A DNA stretch of 64,000 nt from Litomosoides sigmodontis (Eukaryota > Nematoda > Chromadorea > Rhabditida > Onchocercidae), in contig OY718805.1 of assembly GCA_963070105.1 (NCBI GenBank), forward strand, positions 10,513,652-10,577,651, written 5' to 3'. Below the pieces are notes generated by a model. It saw only the letters and a program-made list of their open reading frames with translations. It was not told where the DNA came from and did not search any database. Below are positions 14,229 through 27,080 of this stretch, one piece after another; position 1 is the first letter of the stretch; each line of letters starts with the position of its first letter. A program made the translations under genes and the position numbers.

Positions 14229-15741
14229 AATTAGTACATTCAATAACACAAACTGGCAAAATAGCCCGAATGGTACTGAAAAGCACACCCTGTAATCAAC
14301 TGGAAGTTAATTTAAGGTTTGAGATGCCAATTTTCATGCCATTCAAGCAGGTTGGTTTGGTACATTTTGCTCTAATCCTGGAAATACATTTGGTGGGAGG
14401 AGTTAGGACTTCTTTCCAGCAGGCTGAGATATGCTGTCGTCATCACAGATATCAACGCATTATGTGCGCCAGGGCACAAAGAATTAAATTTTCGTACTCT
14501 TGTTTTACAATTCCAGATACCTTATTGTTTTTCAAAGCATTTTACATCACAGCGCTCGATCGCACCTAACGTCGCGTTGCCTGTTTTTCTCTATTGTCAT
14601 AAGCTGTACTACTAGTGTGATGAGCTATGGAAATTTTAGTAATCGTTGGACAAATGAGAAATTTAAACAAAGAAAGGCGATGAGCTAACTCGTCCTCTTT
14701 CTACTACCTCAAGTTAATTTGGCTCATTACCAAGTTTTTGATATACAATACAATGGTACTGGATGTTTTTAAGGTATTGTTCCGGACATAGTGGTTGAAC
14801 AAGCAAAGCAGGCCTATGATGTCCTTTATACATTTACGCTGATATGTAGTCACCTTTGATTTCGTATAACACAAGCTATCGATGCACCGAAAGTGACGAC
14901 TTCGTCAAATTAAATGTTATGAGCAGGCATGCCTGGGAATTGTTAAATTTAAGTGATGCAGTTCATGTGAAAATTTATCTTTCTACGTGTTCGCGAAATG
15001 TGCACTGTTCTTAAAACTCTAGTAGTACTTTTGCAATTATGGTAGGCAGTGCTTGCAGGTTTCCTTGAATGTGTGTAGATAGTATGGAATGATTTGCTAC
15101 TTTGTAGTGCTTATAGATTTATTTGAACAAGTAATAAGACATTTTAAATTTGTAGCTTAAAGCAACTTACAAAAAGAGTCACCGATGAGAAATTCCATTA
15201 ATGCAGAGCGTAGAATATTTGTTTAGTGAAGAATGAGGCACTAAGTGATATATCAAAAAAGATAACAATGAAATATTATCTGGAATCGCATTGTTTTTAT
15301 ATTTTTCAAGCTAGAAGAGATTAGTTTAAAAATTTTTTAATGTTACAGTCTGTTTAAATTACAAAAAGCTTTCGGTACATGTTATACAAACGATCACGTA
15401 TAATAGTTCTTGCCTCTCTCCTGTGTGCATTTCCAGAACTGTAACTAAGAATCGAATTTTACAACAAGTTTAGGCAAGTTGTAATGACAGTGTTCTATAT
15501 GAAACGAAGTTAAAAATCGCATTGTAGTGTAGTTTTCTTGAGCCGCGAGAGGACTTCAACTTTTCAAACACCTTTCTTAAATCGACATAATTGCAAGTTC
15601 TTAAAGGCTGATATTTTACTTGAGTTGCATGAACTCAATGGTTATTTTCTTGACGTTATGTAATCAAGCAAATTTTCGTTGGTACTCACTAGTTGCTGCA
15701 ATAGACAAATAAGTTTGATCTTTCAGACTGTTGCAAAAGTG
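14229..15741. other. Divergent promoter region upstream of WASH1
   Basis: This 1.5 kb lies between the start of the - hypothetical gene and the start of WASH1, so it should hold both promoters. The open frames at 14270-14688 have no domain or splice support. I see no repeat or RNA gene. Confidence 0.5.
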
Positions 15742-18700
15742 ATGTCTGTTTGCATTATACCAAGCGACGTAAATCAAGAAGAGGCAGTGGAATGGATTGT
15801 GCTTGGCTTAGAACAGCTGCTAAATTTGGCTGGTGAAATATTTGAACGCTTAGCGAATAGGACGAAGAGTCTTGGTGAGCATGCTGATCGAATAAATCTG
15901 AATCTCGAACGAGTTGCCAGAAAAATTGAGCAAATCAGAGAGGTTAGTAATGACTTTGTGGATGAGATCTTTTTAATGTTTACTTACACAGCATTTTTTT
16001 CAAAAAAATTACAGGATGAAAATGAAGTTGAAAAATCTTGATTAGAATAAGTGAGTTATAGCAGTGTCGTGCTGTTTTCTAGATGAACACAGCAATCGTA
16101 ATTAGTGCTCCTAGCAAGTTTGTCAAAACCGAATATAGATGCCAACGAAGTGTTTGGGAGAACGGATTGCATACAAATTTGAACGCTTTAAGGAGGATTG
16201 AGAGAAAGCACAGATATGATTTAAATGAGTCAAAAGATGTTGCAGTGCTTGTCGATGAAAAGCAAAAATTTTATCGATTTACGGAAAGAGGAATGAGATC
16301 AAATAGACAAAGTAAGTTTTATATTTCACGAGATTTGTATTTGTAATATCTTTAGGAGATTCGTAAGAGCCTTACGTTTTCATCTAGATGCAATATAAAT
16401 GGCTTTTGTTGGCTTTGGAATCTAAGAAAGAAAATTCGGAACTTTATCTGAATCTGGAAAAAAAGAAACAAATTCGGAACTTATACACTTTTAAAAAGGA
16501 TAATTTGTATTAAACTTTTTTTTTCAGCAAGGAAGATTCCAGACAATTTGCAGTCTGCTGCTGATTTGTTGCTGTTTAACACAAACCTGAATGTCTATAC
16601 TGAAAATCGATTCATGGATCCTTTTGATAACGTAAAAATTGAAGTAGGATTGAATTTTTTTACCCCTTTGAAAAGGTAAAAAGTGAAAGAATAAGTTACT
16701 TTCAGAAATCTAAAAGTAAATTTCAAAATAGGCATCTAATTACACGAACTTTCCCTACTTTCTTTAGTTACATGGGGAATCGGAATCCAAGGTCCAACAA
16801 CCCGCATCATTAGCTGATGACTCAGCCTTGGCGGTAAGTGTAAAACAGAAAATGGATCCCTTGCAATATAAGCCAGAATTCGGTTCACTTCAGAATTTCA
16901 GTTTTCCAGAATTGTTATTCACTTCATCAAGTATGTTTTTTTTTCGTTTCTAAATTTGCTGGCAGAGTCGCCGTCGTAGTCTTGTTCCTTAGTACATCTA
17001 ACTATTCGTGCTAGATGTCTGCAAAAATCTTAGTTGCGAAGTATTTAGAAAGTTTTCCCACTGGCCGAATTCTTTGTTAAAGACTCATTCGTCAATAAAT
17101 CAGGACTTTCAAAACGACAGCACATTTTTATATTGAATTAAGCGCATATCGCAAAATATTTCCAGATCTGCCTGATGACTCCTTGGTTGTTCCAAAGTCC
17201 GCAGGAAGAGATTCAGTTGGGGAAAAAGATATTAAAGGGGAAGAAATGTCGACCGAACAGAATCTAAACAAAATTGCGAAAGATACTAAGTTTTCAACAG
17301 CAAGTGAGAATTCAGCAGTCGTTTCGCAGTTTTTGATTTCCGAAACAAGTGAGACATCTTCTTTGGCAACGAAGATAGCAGATTTGATTACTTCCAAGAA
17401 TGAAACTTCAGAAACCAGGACTTTTGCGACATCAAATAGCGGTTCGTCTCAATTGGTGCTCGCTTTTTATTTAAACTGGATAGTCATGACATTATGGCTG
17501 CAAGCAACAGAAGCATTTACTGAGCATGAAGTATTTCGATCGCGAATTTGAAATTTCACTCCCTAACATTTTGTTCATAGCCTAACTAAGCTGTATTTTT
17601 GTAGCAGATAGAAAATAACGAATTAAGCATTATGAAGAGCTCAAGACAAAATTATGAAACGGAAAGATTAATACTATCGTTATATCAGTTGCATGCCGGA
17701 ACATTGTTTCGGAATCTTGGGTCATTACCGTTATTGTGAATTAAGACCCTGCTAATTTGTGAATTTTTTGGATAGGAGCTCGGTTTTGTTCATTTTCCAC
17801 TTACTGTCTGAGTTAATTTTACAACAGCGGATGGAAATCATGTTAAAAAGAAGAATTTTGTTTGTTAAACCAGCCGTATTCTAATATTAAATCAGTCTTT
17901 ATGTTCCTTTTTATTTTCCGAATTGCTTTTATTTCTTTGCATATTTTTGTAAAAGTGTTGTACAGTTCAGATGTTTGCACTCTGTTTTCTTTGTTTCTTT
18001 CCTTATAACGGATGAAGGCAGTGTCTTCCCTTCTTATTTCCCTTTATCTTTGATGTGAAGTTTTGATTTTGTGACGATCTGAGACCAATAACTTTTACTA
18101 ATTATGTATATTATATGAATCCTTTTTTGAACATATTTTCAGAAAAGATAGTGCTTTCACTTCCACCAGCAGCTCCCCCTCCTCCTCCCCCTCCACCACC
18201 AGCACCATCAATTCCGCTTACATCACAAACTGCAAAGGGTAATGAAGCGAAGCCAAAGATTGCACTTGCTGATGGCAGAGCTAATTTGATGGAGGCCATA
18301 CGAAGGGCTGGAGGTGCCAAAGGTGCAAAGTTACGATCAGTAAGAAGACGGGTACTTTACAAAATCATCTTTTTCATCCAACCATTTGCTGCATGGTTAA
18401 ATTGCTGAATAGATCATTTTCAGGATGAAGTGCTTGCTGAAGATGCATCAGTTCTTCCTAAACGAAATGCACTCGCTTTGTCGTCCAGCAATGATATGTT
18501 ATCTTCGCTGGCGAAAGCTTTGGAGCAGAGGCGTAAGGGTATTAAAATTTAAGTCATATTTGTTGCTAAACATATTTTTTCGTCGTTGTCACGAATTTGC
18601 TAATAAATGTAAAAAAGATTTGCCTCCTGTTTGTACTGTGTTGTAAATTTTCGAAAACTTTATAGGAATATTTGGGAAGAGACCGGAACATCGAGAATCA

Positions 18701-18826
18701 ATAAAATCTTTGGGATTAAGTGAAGGAGCATTCGCGCATATGAGTGCCCGAATACCGCCACCACCTCCTAAAGAAGATAATGATGAGTGCGATGATGTTG
18801 ATGAAATTGATGATGAGTGGGAATAA
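15742..18826 (+). CDS. WASHC1: WASH complex subunit 1 (WASHC1), Arp2/3 activator
   Basis: WASH1 activates Arp2/3 on endosomes, driving actin patches needed for retromer sorting. Exons are 15742..15942, 16083..16311, 16528..16643, 16768..16930, 17166..17441, 18143..18339 (or 18351), 18424..18532 and 18666..18826. Phases agree throughout and give 483 aa (487 with the later donor), against about 465 in human. The N-terminal WAHD part (residues 1-67) reads IIPSDVNQEEAVEW...GEIFERLANR. LLLFNTNLNVYTENRFMDPF matches the conserved LLLFNT block. The poly-proline tract has nine prolines at about 340-348. The WH2 segment near 370-394 reads GRANLMEAIRRAGGAKGAKLRS-like. The tail is PPPPP then acidic DDEWE, with the conserved Trp that binds Arp2/3. 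A T-rich TTTCAG at 15721-15726, 15 bases before the ATG, loo­ks like a trans-splice acceptor. A GTAAGT at 16834 is in frame and may be spliced or read through; the conserved region beyond it favours reading through. Confidence 0.93.
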
Positions 18827-19388
18827 TTCATCATACTACATTTTTTGACAGTTGCTGTGATTTTTTTTTCGACAGATTGGTGGCGATTTCGATGGACCGT
18901 CGGTATTGGTGTATGCAATCGGTGATGGTGTTTCTATAAGAATTCGTAAAACTGCTCGTTTTTTATTATATTAACTACTAAATCCTTTTACCTACTTTCC
19001 ATTTCTCACTTGATGCAGTCTACTTTCGAGACTATTAACATTTTAAAAGTTACAGATGAGCTTAACATTGGATGATTTCCTCGTTTCACTTAGAAATGTA
19101 TTACAGTAAATGTATTACAAGTCTCATATGTCTCTCCGATATTATTTGTTATTTGTTATGTATCTCTTGCTGATATTACTTAAAATTTATGAGCCCACTT
19201 CATGTATGAAAAGTTTGGTCAGTTGGTTTTTACTTTTCTTAAATTGAAAGTTGTTTTACAGTTACAATTTATTTCTCTTATGTCAGACCAAAGGATGATA
19301 ACAGAATAGATAACTAGGTGATACTTCAAGAAAAATTTGAAGTGAACATATTCCGAAGGATCTTTCTGTGGTTGTTAATAAAAACCGT
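18827..19388. other. Intergenic WASH1 to PIG-P
   Basis: About 0.56 kb between two genes on the same strand, holding the WASH1 3' UTR and the PIG-P 5' region. No obvious TTTCAG acceptor lies right before the PIG-P ATG. Nothing else was seen. Confidence 0.5.
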
Positions 19389-20206
19389 ATGGTTATTGTT
19401 GATGATCCACTAGAAGCTCGTTCAGATTCAATCCCATCGTATGCCTCACCAAATCCTTCGCCCGCTCGAGGAGTGTATGGTACGCCCAGTTTTGAGAAAA
19501 GCCTTTTAAATTCTGCTAGTACGATATTTTATCTTTAGAGCAGTTAAGTTTGCTAAATGTTTCATGTCACTTGTTTCTTTATCTGAGGAAATACTTTCGG
19601 CTTATGAAATTTGATAATAGAAAGTTTAAATGTGTTGCTTGCCTGCAGACTATCAGGATGCAAGCTTTGCCTTTACATTATTTTGTTTTTACTTAAGTTA
19701 ATCAAAAGAAAATCACGTTGTGTGATTACTTAATGAATTTTTTAAGAGTTTAGTATGTAGCGGTATGTGTTTCAGGCTTTGTGTTATTTATCTGTTCTTG
19801 GTTTTCTTTCGTCTTATATCTTATTTGGGCTATTCTTCCAACACCGTATTTGGAATCGCTTCATTTAACATACTTACCAGCCAAATATTGGGCTATCGCT
19901 GTACCATTATTGCTACCCATAACAGTTGCTGCGTTTATTATCTTTGTATTAGCACATAATCTCATTCAGTTACATGGCGTCTTTGAGGACACCGAAGTAA
20001 GTCTTTATTATTTGCTTTCTTACAGATGAAATAAGATGCTTCTTGAAAAGTTTTCAGTTGGACTTATGCTTGCTCAGGCTTATCGGAATTCTCTGTAGAT
20101 TGTAGAAGACGATTTTGGAGGAAGTGTGGGAGTTCGCTGTGTTGATTTACAGTCTTTCTTTGCAAATATCAGAAGTCTTGACGAAAGAAAGGGTATATGT
20201 TTTTAA
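19389..20206 (+). CDS. pigp: PIG-P, GPI N-acetylglucosaminyltransferase subunit P
   Basis: PIG-P is a small two-pass ER membrane subunit of the GPI-GlcNAc transferase complex, which makes the first GPI-anchor intermediate. Exons are 19389..19479, 19776..19996 and 20099..20206. Phases agree and give 139 aa, close to the family size. After a Ser/Pro-rich N-terminus (ending SPARGVYG) the first membrane segment begins GFVLFICSWFSFVLYLIWA (about 31-50). The family signature LTYLPAKYWAIAVP follows, then a second hydrophobic helix (about 72-93). The C-terminal exon reads VEDDFGG...LQSFFANIRSLDERK and ends at TAA 20204-20206. That tail is shorter and more diverged than in vertebrates. NOA1 starts 217 bases downstream on the same strand, so co-transcription is possible. 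Confidence 0.92.
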
Positions 20207-20423
20207 TAGAGTTTCTTAAATCATTTCTTGGTTCTAGTATTTACGATGGTGAAAAATATTTGCTTGCTTCGTTTTGTTTCGAACTTATTAGCTTAACATT
20301 TCCAAGAAAACATTTATATCAGATAACTTCTATAGCTGTTTTAGTGCCACATATCTCTGAACTTAGCGAAGACAGCGCAAGCAGTTTGTAAATTTCAAAG
20401 GGAAACGAACAATACTTGTCATT

Positions 20424-23400
20424 ATGTCACGCGAAGCATCTCGGATTTTAAAATTGATTCCGTTTTCGTTACTCTCTGCACGACGAGAAACAAACTCATT
20501 TGGTCGACGCTTTCGGCGAAAAACAAGAATCATTCAAAGTATTCCAACAAAAGCACTTTCAGTTTCAAAAATTAATGAATTAATGCGGAAACGGTTAGAG
20601 ACTTCGTGGTGTGAGAACCGGGCATCAACTTTGGAAATGGATTTGGATTCCGTATCCGCTAGGAGATACTTGGAGTATGGTTTTATTTTATTTGTTTTAT
20701 TTGTGTCATTTTAAAAATGGCTCCACTGAATCAAATATTCTCTGGCATTTTAATTTCTTGTTAAATTTAAAAATTTTGGAAGGACCTACAGCAGTTTCTT
20801 TTTTTGGTTTTTGCTTTCAGGATAAATGCCAACAAATATCCTTCAATTGTTACATTTCAACAAACTAAGAAAGAAGAAAATGAATATGGGAAGAAAGAAT
20901 TAACGGTTAAATGCGATTATCAAGAAACCAGAAAAGAGTATAAGGTAATTTTCACGTTTTTTCTTAGTGTTTTTCTTTTATTTTGTTCTCTCTCAGTGGA
21001 AATTAATTTCTATTTTTTAATGTTTATTGATCGTTTGTTGTTTTCTGGTAGTGGAGGATATAGTCTTGTACGTGATATGACATGAATCGTTTGAATATCA
21101 GTCATTAGACCATTTTGTTGATTATATACATATTACTTCAATTTGCGAACTTTGATAATATTGTTCTGTAAATTTTTAATTAACTTATAGCTTAGTTTTT
21201 TCTTCGCAGTTTCATCGAGCCCAAGATTTAGTCATGGAGAACATGGAATATTATACACACTGCTGTTACAGAATATCCTGCTAGCTGATTCCTCCGTGTT
21301 AAAAGCTAATTCGTCTGGTGCAAAAAATCCTGCAGAAAATTCTTTGACATTTCGGGATCTTCCTGGCTCTGATCGTGGGTTTTACATTTATGGAGATAGT
21401 GTTGTCGATGAATTTGTTGTTGGTTCAACGGCGGATATACCTGGTGGTGAACTGGAAAAGTTTGTATCACTTTCATTTTAATCTTAAATTACATATTGTT
21501 AGATTTGTAAAGGATGGGTGGGATTCTGTCATAACTATTTCCTGAGTGGTAAATAGAATTCTAGATTTTAGTGTTGATGATGAAGTCGTAATTCGTTATG
21601 GTGCCGAAGATGCTATTGAAGAAATTGATTTTCAACTTCCAGGGCAAAATACCAATCCAAAGGTTAGTTTTTGTTCTCTAAGAATGTATTTTCTGAAATT
21701 CTTGAAATTCATTTTAAAGAGTGTTTTCAGACGAAAAAATGAACACACTCTATTTTTCTTAATGTTACGTGATGAATTTCAGGATAACATAATAGAAGAC
21801 GAGGGTGATGAGTATTTCGATAACTGCGGTACAGTCGATCCATCAATACCCTCCTCGAATAGGCTTTGTCTCGCTTGTGGAGCGAATTTCCATTGTCAGG
21901 TATGAAGCGATTGCCAATACCCTTTTATCTAAATTTAATGCAAAGCAATCAACCGTAGAGCAACTGGATGTAATGATGATTGTAATTAATAGATATAGAA
22001 GCTAAAAATGAAAGGCAGTGTATTGTCATCGAAACTTCGTTCTTATTTTCAGGATGCTTCCTTACCAGGCTTTTTGCCCGCAGAAATTTTTTTGAAATTA
22101 AATGACTATAGTGATCAATTGTGTCGCAGGTGCTATATGCTCAAAAAGCATAAATTTTTGGTTAGTAATTCTGTCTTTTGATTGGATGGTTTGATAAACT
22201 AGCTTGATCAGCGCTTTCTATTAATATTTGTGGAAAATTGAAGTCATTATATTAAGCAATGTCGTTAGCATCACGTTTCTGAAGCTCTATTATTTGAACA
22301 AAAGGGGAATGAAAGTTGGTTCCTGTGTTGATTCCTTAGTAATTATATTTTAGAAGTCATGGAATCAAGTACCATGTGATTAGTTTAAATTTCCAGCCTA
22401 ATTTTAGTAGACAGTAGATCGATTTCCATTAATTTTATTCCAGCTAAATGTTAATGTTTGCACAGTGGATTATCATTCCATGATGAAGCATTTAAAACTG
22501 ATACAGGAATCACTAATAATACTTGTCGTTGATATGTGTGATTTACCGGGATCCATCTATTCTGAATTGCCAAAAATAATTGGTTATCAGAAACCTATGA
22601 TCGTTGTTGGTATGTCGTTTTCTGTTACCCACGTCAGTCTGTATGTCTCTATCCGTAGTTTCTTCTTCATTCTCCAAGAAATTTGTAAACTTGAAAACCT
22701 TCTACACTAATTTGGTTGGCCAATCATACCTGATTATTCCGCGTCGCATTATATGCATTTATCATAGGAAACAAGGTTGACTTGTTGCCGCCAGATGCGC
22801 ATCGTGGTTTTTTGCATCATTTTCGACAAGTTTTGCACAGTTCATTGAAGGAAGCAGGATTTGTTGATAATTTCAATATTTTACACACGTCGCTTATTAG
22901 TGCGAAAACAGGATATGGTGTGGAAGACCTTATTACTGTACTCATTTTAATTTTTCTCATTGTCATTTTTTCAACAGTCAGTCATTAAAATTGTCACTTT
23001 CTGAGTTATTGAATACTGGTAGTAAAAGTGAAGTTTCCTTCCAAATATACACTAAAAACTGTCTCAGCTTACTATTCTAGTACTATTCCTAAATATGATA
23101 ATTTATTTATGTATAATTCAAACAGAATTCGAAACAGAATGAAATTGCTGCTGCTATATAAGGAGATGCTAGGATTTTTATCGTGTAACATGGACAAAGT
23201 CTTTTTATTATTTATATAACTATTGCAGAACATATTCTTGAGATTTTCAACTCGGGACTCTTTACGCAATCATATGTATTTAGTTGGATGTACAAATGCA
23301 GGAAAATCGTACGTCCTTTCTGTTAATTGATGAAATCTGTAACTTTACTTGCTTCACTAGATAGTTTTCATCACTGTGTATGTTTAATTCCGATTTCATA

Positions 23401-25800
23401 ACTTAAAGCTGGAAATTTGTGTGTGATGTATGCATAGTCTAATATAAGTCCCAAACCTGTTGTACCATTCCGTCATTCGGAATAGAAGATTTTTTAAAGA
23501 GCTCTTTTAAAGCTGTCAACATTTGGAGTTTTAGGCTAATTTGTTGTGCATTTAGAACGCTTTTCAACGCATTACTGCAGTCTGACCTGTGTAAAGTGCG
23601 TGCTGTAGATTTGGTAGAACGTGCAGCAGCAACTCCTTGGCCCGGCACTACTATTTCACTGTTGAAATTTCCGGTAATGAATCCTTCACCACATAAGCTG
23701 GAAATCAGACGACGGCGGTGAATTTTTAGTTTTTTTTTCATACTTTTCAGTCGCATTTTCTAGTGGGTTTCATTTTTGCGGTATCTCTTTTGTAATGACG
23801 TTACTTCTTGCTGAACATCATATGAGTCGATTTTTGGCCTGCTGAGCTTTTTAATAGTACTGTGTATGACGTTTGTGTTTATGCTGCATTTTTGTCTTTA
23901 TGCATGCTTTTTGTCGAAATTGTACAGATTGTTGGCAAACCAAGCTTGGCGAAAAAAGGAAGATCGTATGAGGTATAATCTATATAGGCAGTCAGGAGAT
24001 ATAAAGTATGCAATGTTGCAGTCTGCAATTGGTAACTCGTTCAAGGTTCATTTTGTGTTTTTTAGAATTTAGTATACATCCATATTTATTTATTATTTTT
24101 AAGTATATTTTTAAACCGAACAATGAATTCGAACTAACTCATTTCAGTTACGAAATTTTTGCTTTTTTTTAACTTACAATTTTAAAGGACCGTGAAGAAG
24201 AATTACAACCACCAGCTTTGCATTCCGTACTTGAGGATTCGGAAGTAGTAGAAAAACCAAAACGAGTGTATGTTATCTTGTATCTGTTAATCATCTAGTT
24301 TTGTCAAAAGTAATAATGATTTGGAAACGTTCAAGAATTTTTCGAATATTAGTTAAAGCACTGTAGATCAGATGACTCGTTGAATATGGACTTAATCTTA
24401 CACATTATCGAAACAAACCGGGCACATATTGATTTTTAGTTTTGACCCGAATTCATTTATTTTCGCGAAAGGAAAATGGTGCTTTGATACTCCAGGAACT
24501 GTCAATTCAAATCAGGTTTGTGCTCTATTTTTTTTAATTTATCGACATGGTAATCACATACACGGCTATTTAATTCGAAATTTTTAATAGCTTCTTTTCC
24601 TGGAAAGTCTTAGGCGTACTATCATTTTATTGTGGACTGATAGTGGGTGTGTATCTGATTCCATGTATTTTCTGTTGAGATTGTTTTTTAGCAAATGTAA
24701 TTTATGTAAAATTGCTTCCGTTAATTATTGTATGTCAGTATTTTGGAATTTTGAAGCTTTCGGATACTGCCTTTCTTGAGATAATGTAGATACTGTTCAA
24801 AGTTGTTATTTAGATCCTGGATTTATTCACTTTGGAGGAGCTGATTGCCGTTTTACCTCGGAGTATGATTTTACCGCGAACATTTATCTTGCATTCTGGG
24901 GAATCTCTCCTCATTGCTGGAGTTGCGCAGATCGATGTGATCAGCTTACCTATGACTGCGAAAGCTGCACCAGATAAAGATTATCCTGAAAGGCGGTCAT
25001 CTGTTCTAGTAAGTCCTTTTAGAAGATCGTTATTGATTTAGATTTTCTTTAATTGGAAGATTTTCTTATATTCGGGCTAATTTTTCAGAGAGAGAGAGAG
25101 AAGTTTTGAAATACAACTTTTAGTTTTATAGATAAAATGAATTTGAGATAAGTGGCGTGAAACCGCTATCTGCAAAGTTTTAATATTTCAGCTGACGGTG
25201 TTTGCCAGTGACAAATTGCCAATTTTCACAAGAAAAACACATGAAATGGCTGTCTTTCGTGAGAAATATTTGGGCAGCTCACTTCTTGTTGTGCCGGCTG
25301 GTGATGCTGAAAGAATAGCGCGGTTTCCGATTGTGAGTTATGATTTACAGATAGTGTTTTTTAAACACATATTAATTTTTTTTTAAACACATGCATTATT
25401 ACTTATGGTCATGATATTTTGTGAATCCTGAATTCTAGGATGAAAGATTTAATGTTTCTAACTGAAGACAGTAGTCGATTTTACCTTTCAGCTTAAGGGT
25501 AGTGAAATGATCTTGCAAAGCCCTGGATCATGGAAAGGCTGCGGCGATGTAGTACTTTCATCCGTAGGCTGGGTATGTGTAACATCTCGACGTGGAGAAG
25601 TTCATTTACAAGCTCATACACCTGAAGGACGTGGTTTATTTTTACGGCAGCCTGCTCTTTTGCCATTCTGTGCAGAACTTCGTGGGTCACGTATAGGCGG
25701 CACGGCTGCATATAAAGTAAAACGACCCGTACTGCATAATCCAGATGCATCGCGGAAGCAAAGAAAACGAAGACTTTCCAATAAAGGAAGTCTCAAGTGA
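20424..25800 (+). CDS. noa1: NOA1, mitochondrial circularly permuted GTPase (YqeH family)
   Basis: NOA1 is a mitochondrial GTPase needed for mitoribosome function and respiration. There are 16 exons: 20424..20674, 20821..20944, 21191..21459, 21557..21662, 21783..21899, 22053..22160, 22444..22609, 22768..22937, 23229..23308, 23556..23717, 23928..24045, 24188..24267, 24440..24515, 24814..25008, 25192..25332, 25492..25800. This gives about 823 aa (human 698). A treble-clef zinc site CLACGANFHCQ ... CRRCY (about 280-317) precedes the G motifs in permuted order: NKVD (about 382), SAKTGYG (427), GCTNAGKST (457-465), TPWPGTT (493), DTPG (600). The C-terminal domain (RTFILHSGESL, SAVGWVCV-like, HTPEGRGLFLRQPALLPF) matches human NOA1. 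The N-terminal ~120 residues are basic and mitochondrial-targeting in character. Exon 3 is phase-consistent only from an acceptor at 21190 (TTATAG). The stronger-looking TTCGCAG at 21210 would break the frame. Confidence 0.93.
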
Positions 25801-26551
25801 TGAATTTATTCTGATTCAGTTAGAAATGTTAATATTTTTAAGCGATTCTGTAATGATGTGAGCTTTGTCTTTTATTATAAATCTTTTTTGCAATTGGAAA
25901 AACTTTTTATATGGTGCACCGCCGGATTAATTGTAATCGAGTTACTGCTTTGTTAGTTTGTGCAACCTCGACTAGTTATGAAAATTTAAATCTTTATCGC
26001 CTAAAAACGGTGGTCGGTTTTAGATCAATTATGTTTTAGTAGGTTGGAGAAACAGTAGGGTGATAGATGAGTTATGCTTTAGAGCGTCGAATAAACAGTA
26101 CGGTGATACTCGTTTATTTTCAGCAATAGTTTTCTTTGGGACAAGAAATCATTTTTATACGCTGATGCTCCTAGTCTTAAATTGTTTTTTCATTCAGTGA
26201 ATGTATCAGTGGCTGTTTAAACAGTTGCTAATAAAACATGCGAAAAGCATTCGTTTTTGTCTTTACGGGATGCGTTAAAATACGCAGATTTTAAGTAATT
26301 TTCTGTTCAAACATTACTAAATTAATTTTTGGTTTGCTTACCTTGGTCACTGATTTTATTTTTAAAAGTGGTGTTAACTGAATTCTAGAATAAATCAATG
26401 TAGATATGTTGAAGTAATTTTCATTTCCTTTTTCCATACTCATTTTCTTACCACGTTTAAGGATTGGGATTTTTTGGACATTTCAAGATGCTGTTCTATC
26501 TTGTGTGTGTGTGCGTGTGTATGTGTGTGCGTGTGTATGTGTGTGTGTGTA

Positions 26552-26599
<48 letters not shown>

Positions 26600-27080
26600 C
26601 AGCAATTGAATGATTAAATTGGAGTGTATTTTCAACAGCAGACAAATTCCCGCATTGACATTCTACATTGTGAAGCTACTATATTTGCAGTTCATATATC
26701 ATGTCATTTTAATGGATACATTAACTGCTTGTCGGCTTCATTTGCTGGCAAGTCCTAAGATGAAAATACTCTCAACCTCTGTATTGATCATTCTTCCTAT
26801 GATTTTTTTCAGTCGGAGGTATGTTTTCGTGGAGATTTTCAACAAATACAGAAAGATTAGGTCCCAGAACTTTGCGTGTTTTTACGAAATAAAGCATGAA
26901 GTCATAAACTCTAGCATTCATTAACAAACACCTTAGCACTATTTACTGGTTTCTGGGAAGGGAAGATACTTGCATTTTTTGTAGCAATTCTTTTTAAAGC
27001 TTCGCAATTCCGATGTTGTTATGTTAGAATTACATACTTCCTTCATATGTATTTATTTTTCCCTTTGAGGTGAGCGCTGC
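25801..27080. other. Intergenic NOA1 to SNX14, with GT repeat
   Basis: About 1.28 kb on the + strand between two genes. It holds NOA1 3' UTR candidates, the GT/TG microsatellite at 26502-26598 and an open frame at 26610-26924. That frame is hydrophobic and has no domain; it could supply an upstream SNX14 exon, but I found no phase-matching donor. Confidence 0.5.
26502..26598. repeat. Imperfect (TG)n microsatellite
   Basis: About 97 bases of TG repeat with scattered CG and AT interruptions. The longest pure run lies at about 26555-26588. Confidence 0.95.

Noticed and set aside
18111..18320. Gly-rich open frame on the - strand
   Set aside because: Antisense shadow of the WASH1 poly-proline exon.
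23439..23756. 105-aa - strand open frame
   Set aside because: Antisense shadow of NOA1 exon 10, which carries the TPWPGTT motif on +.
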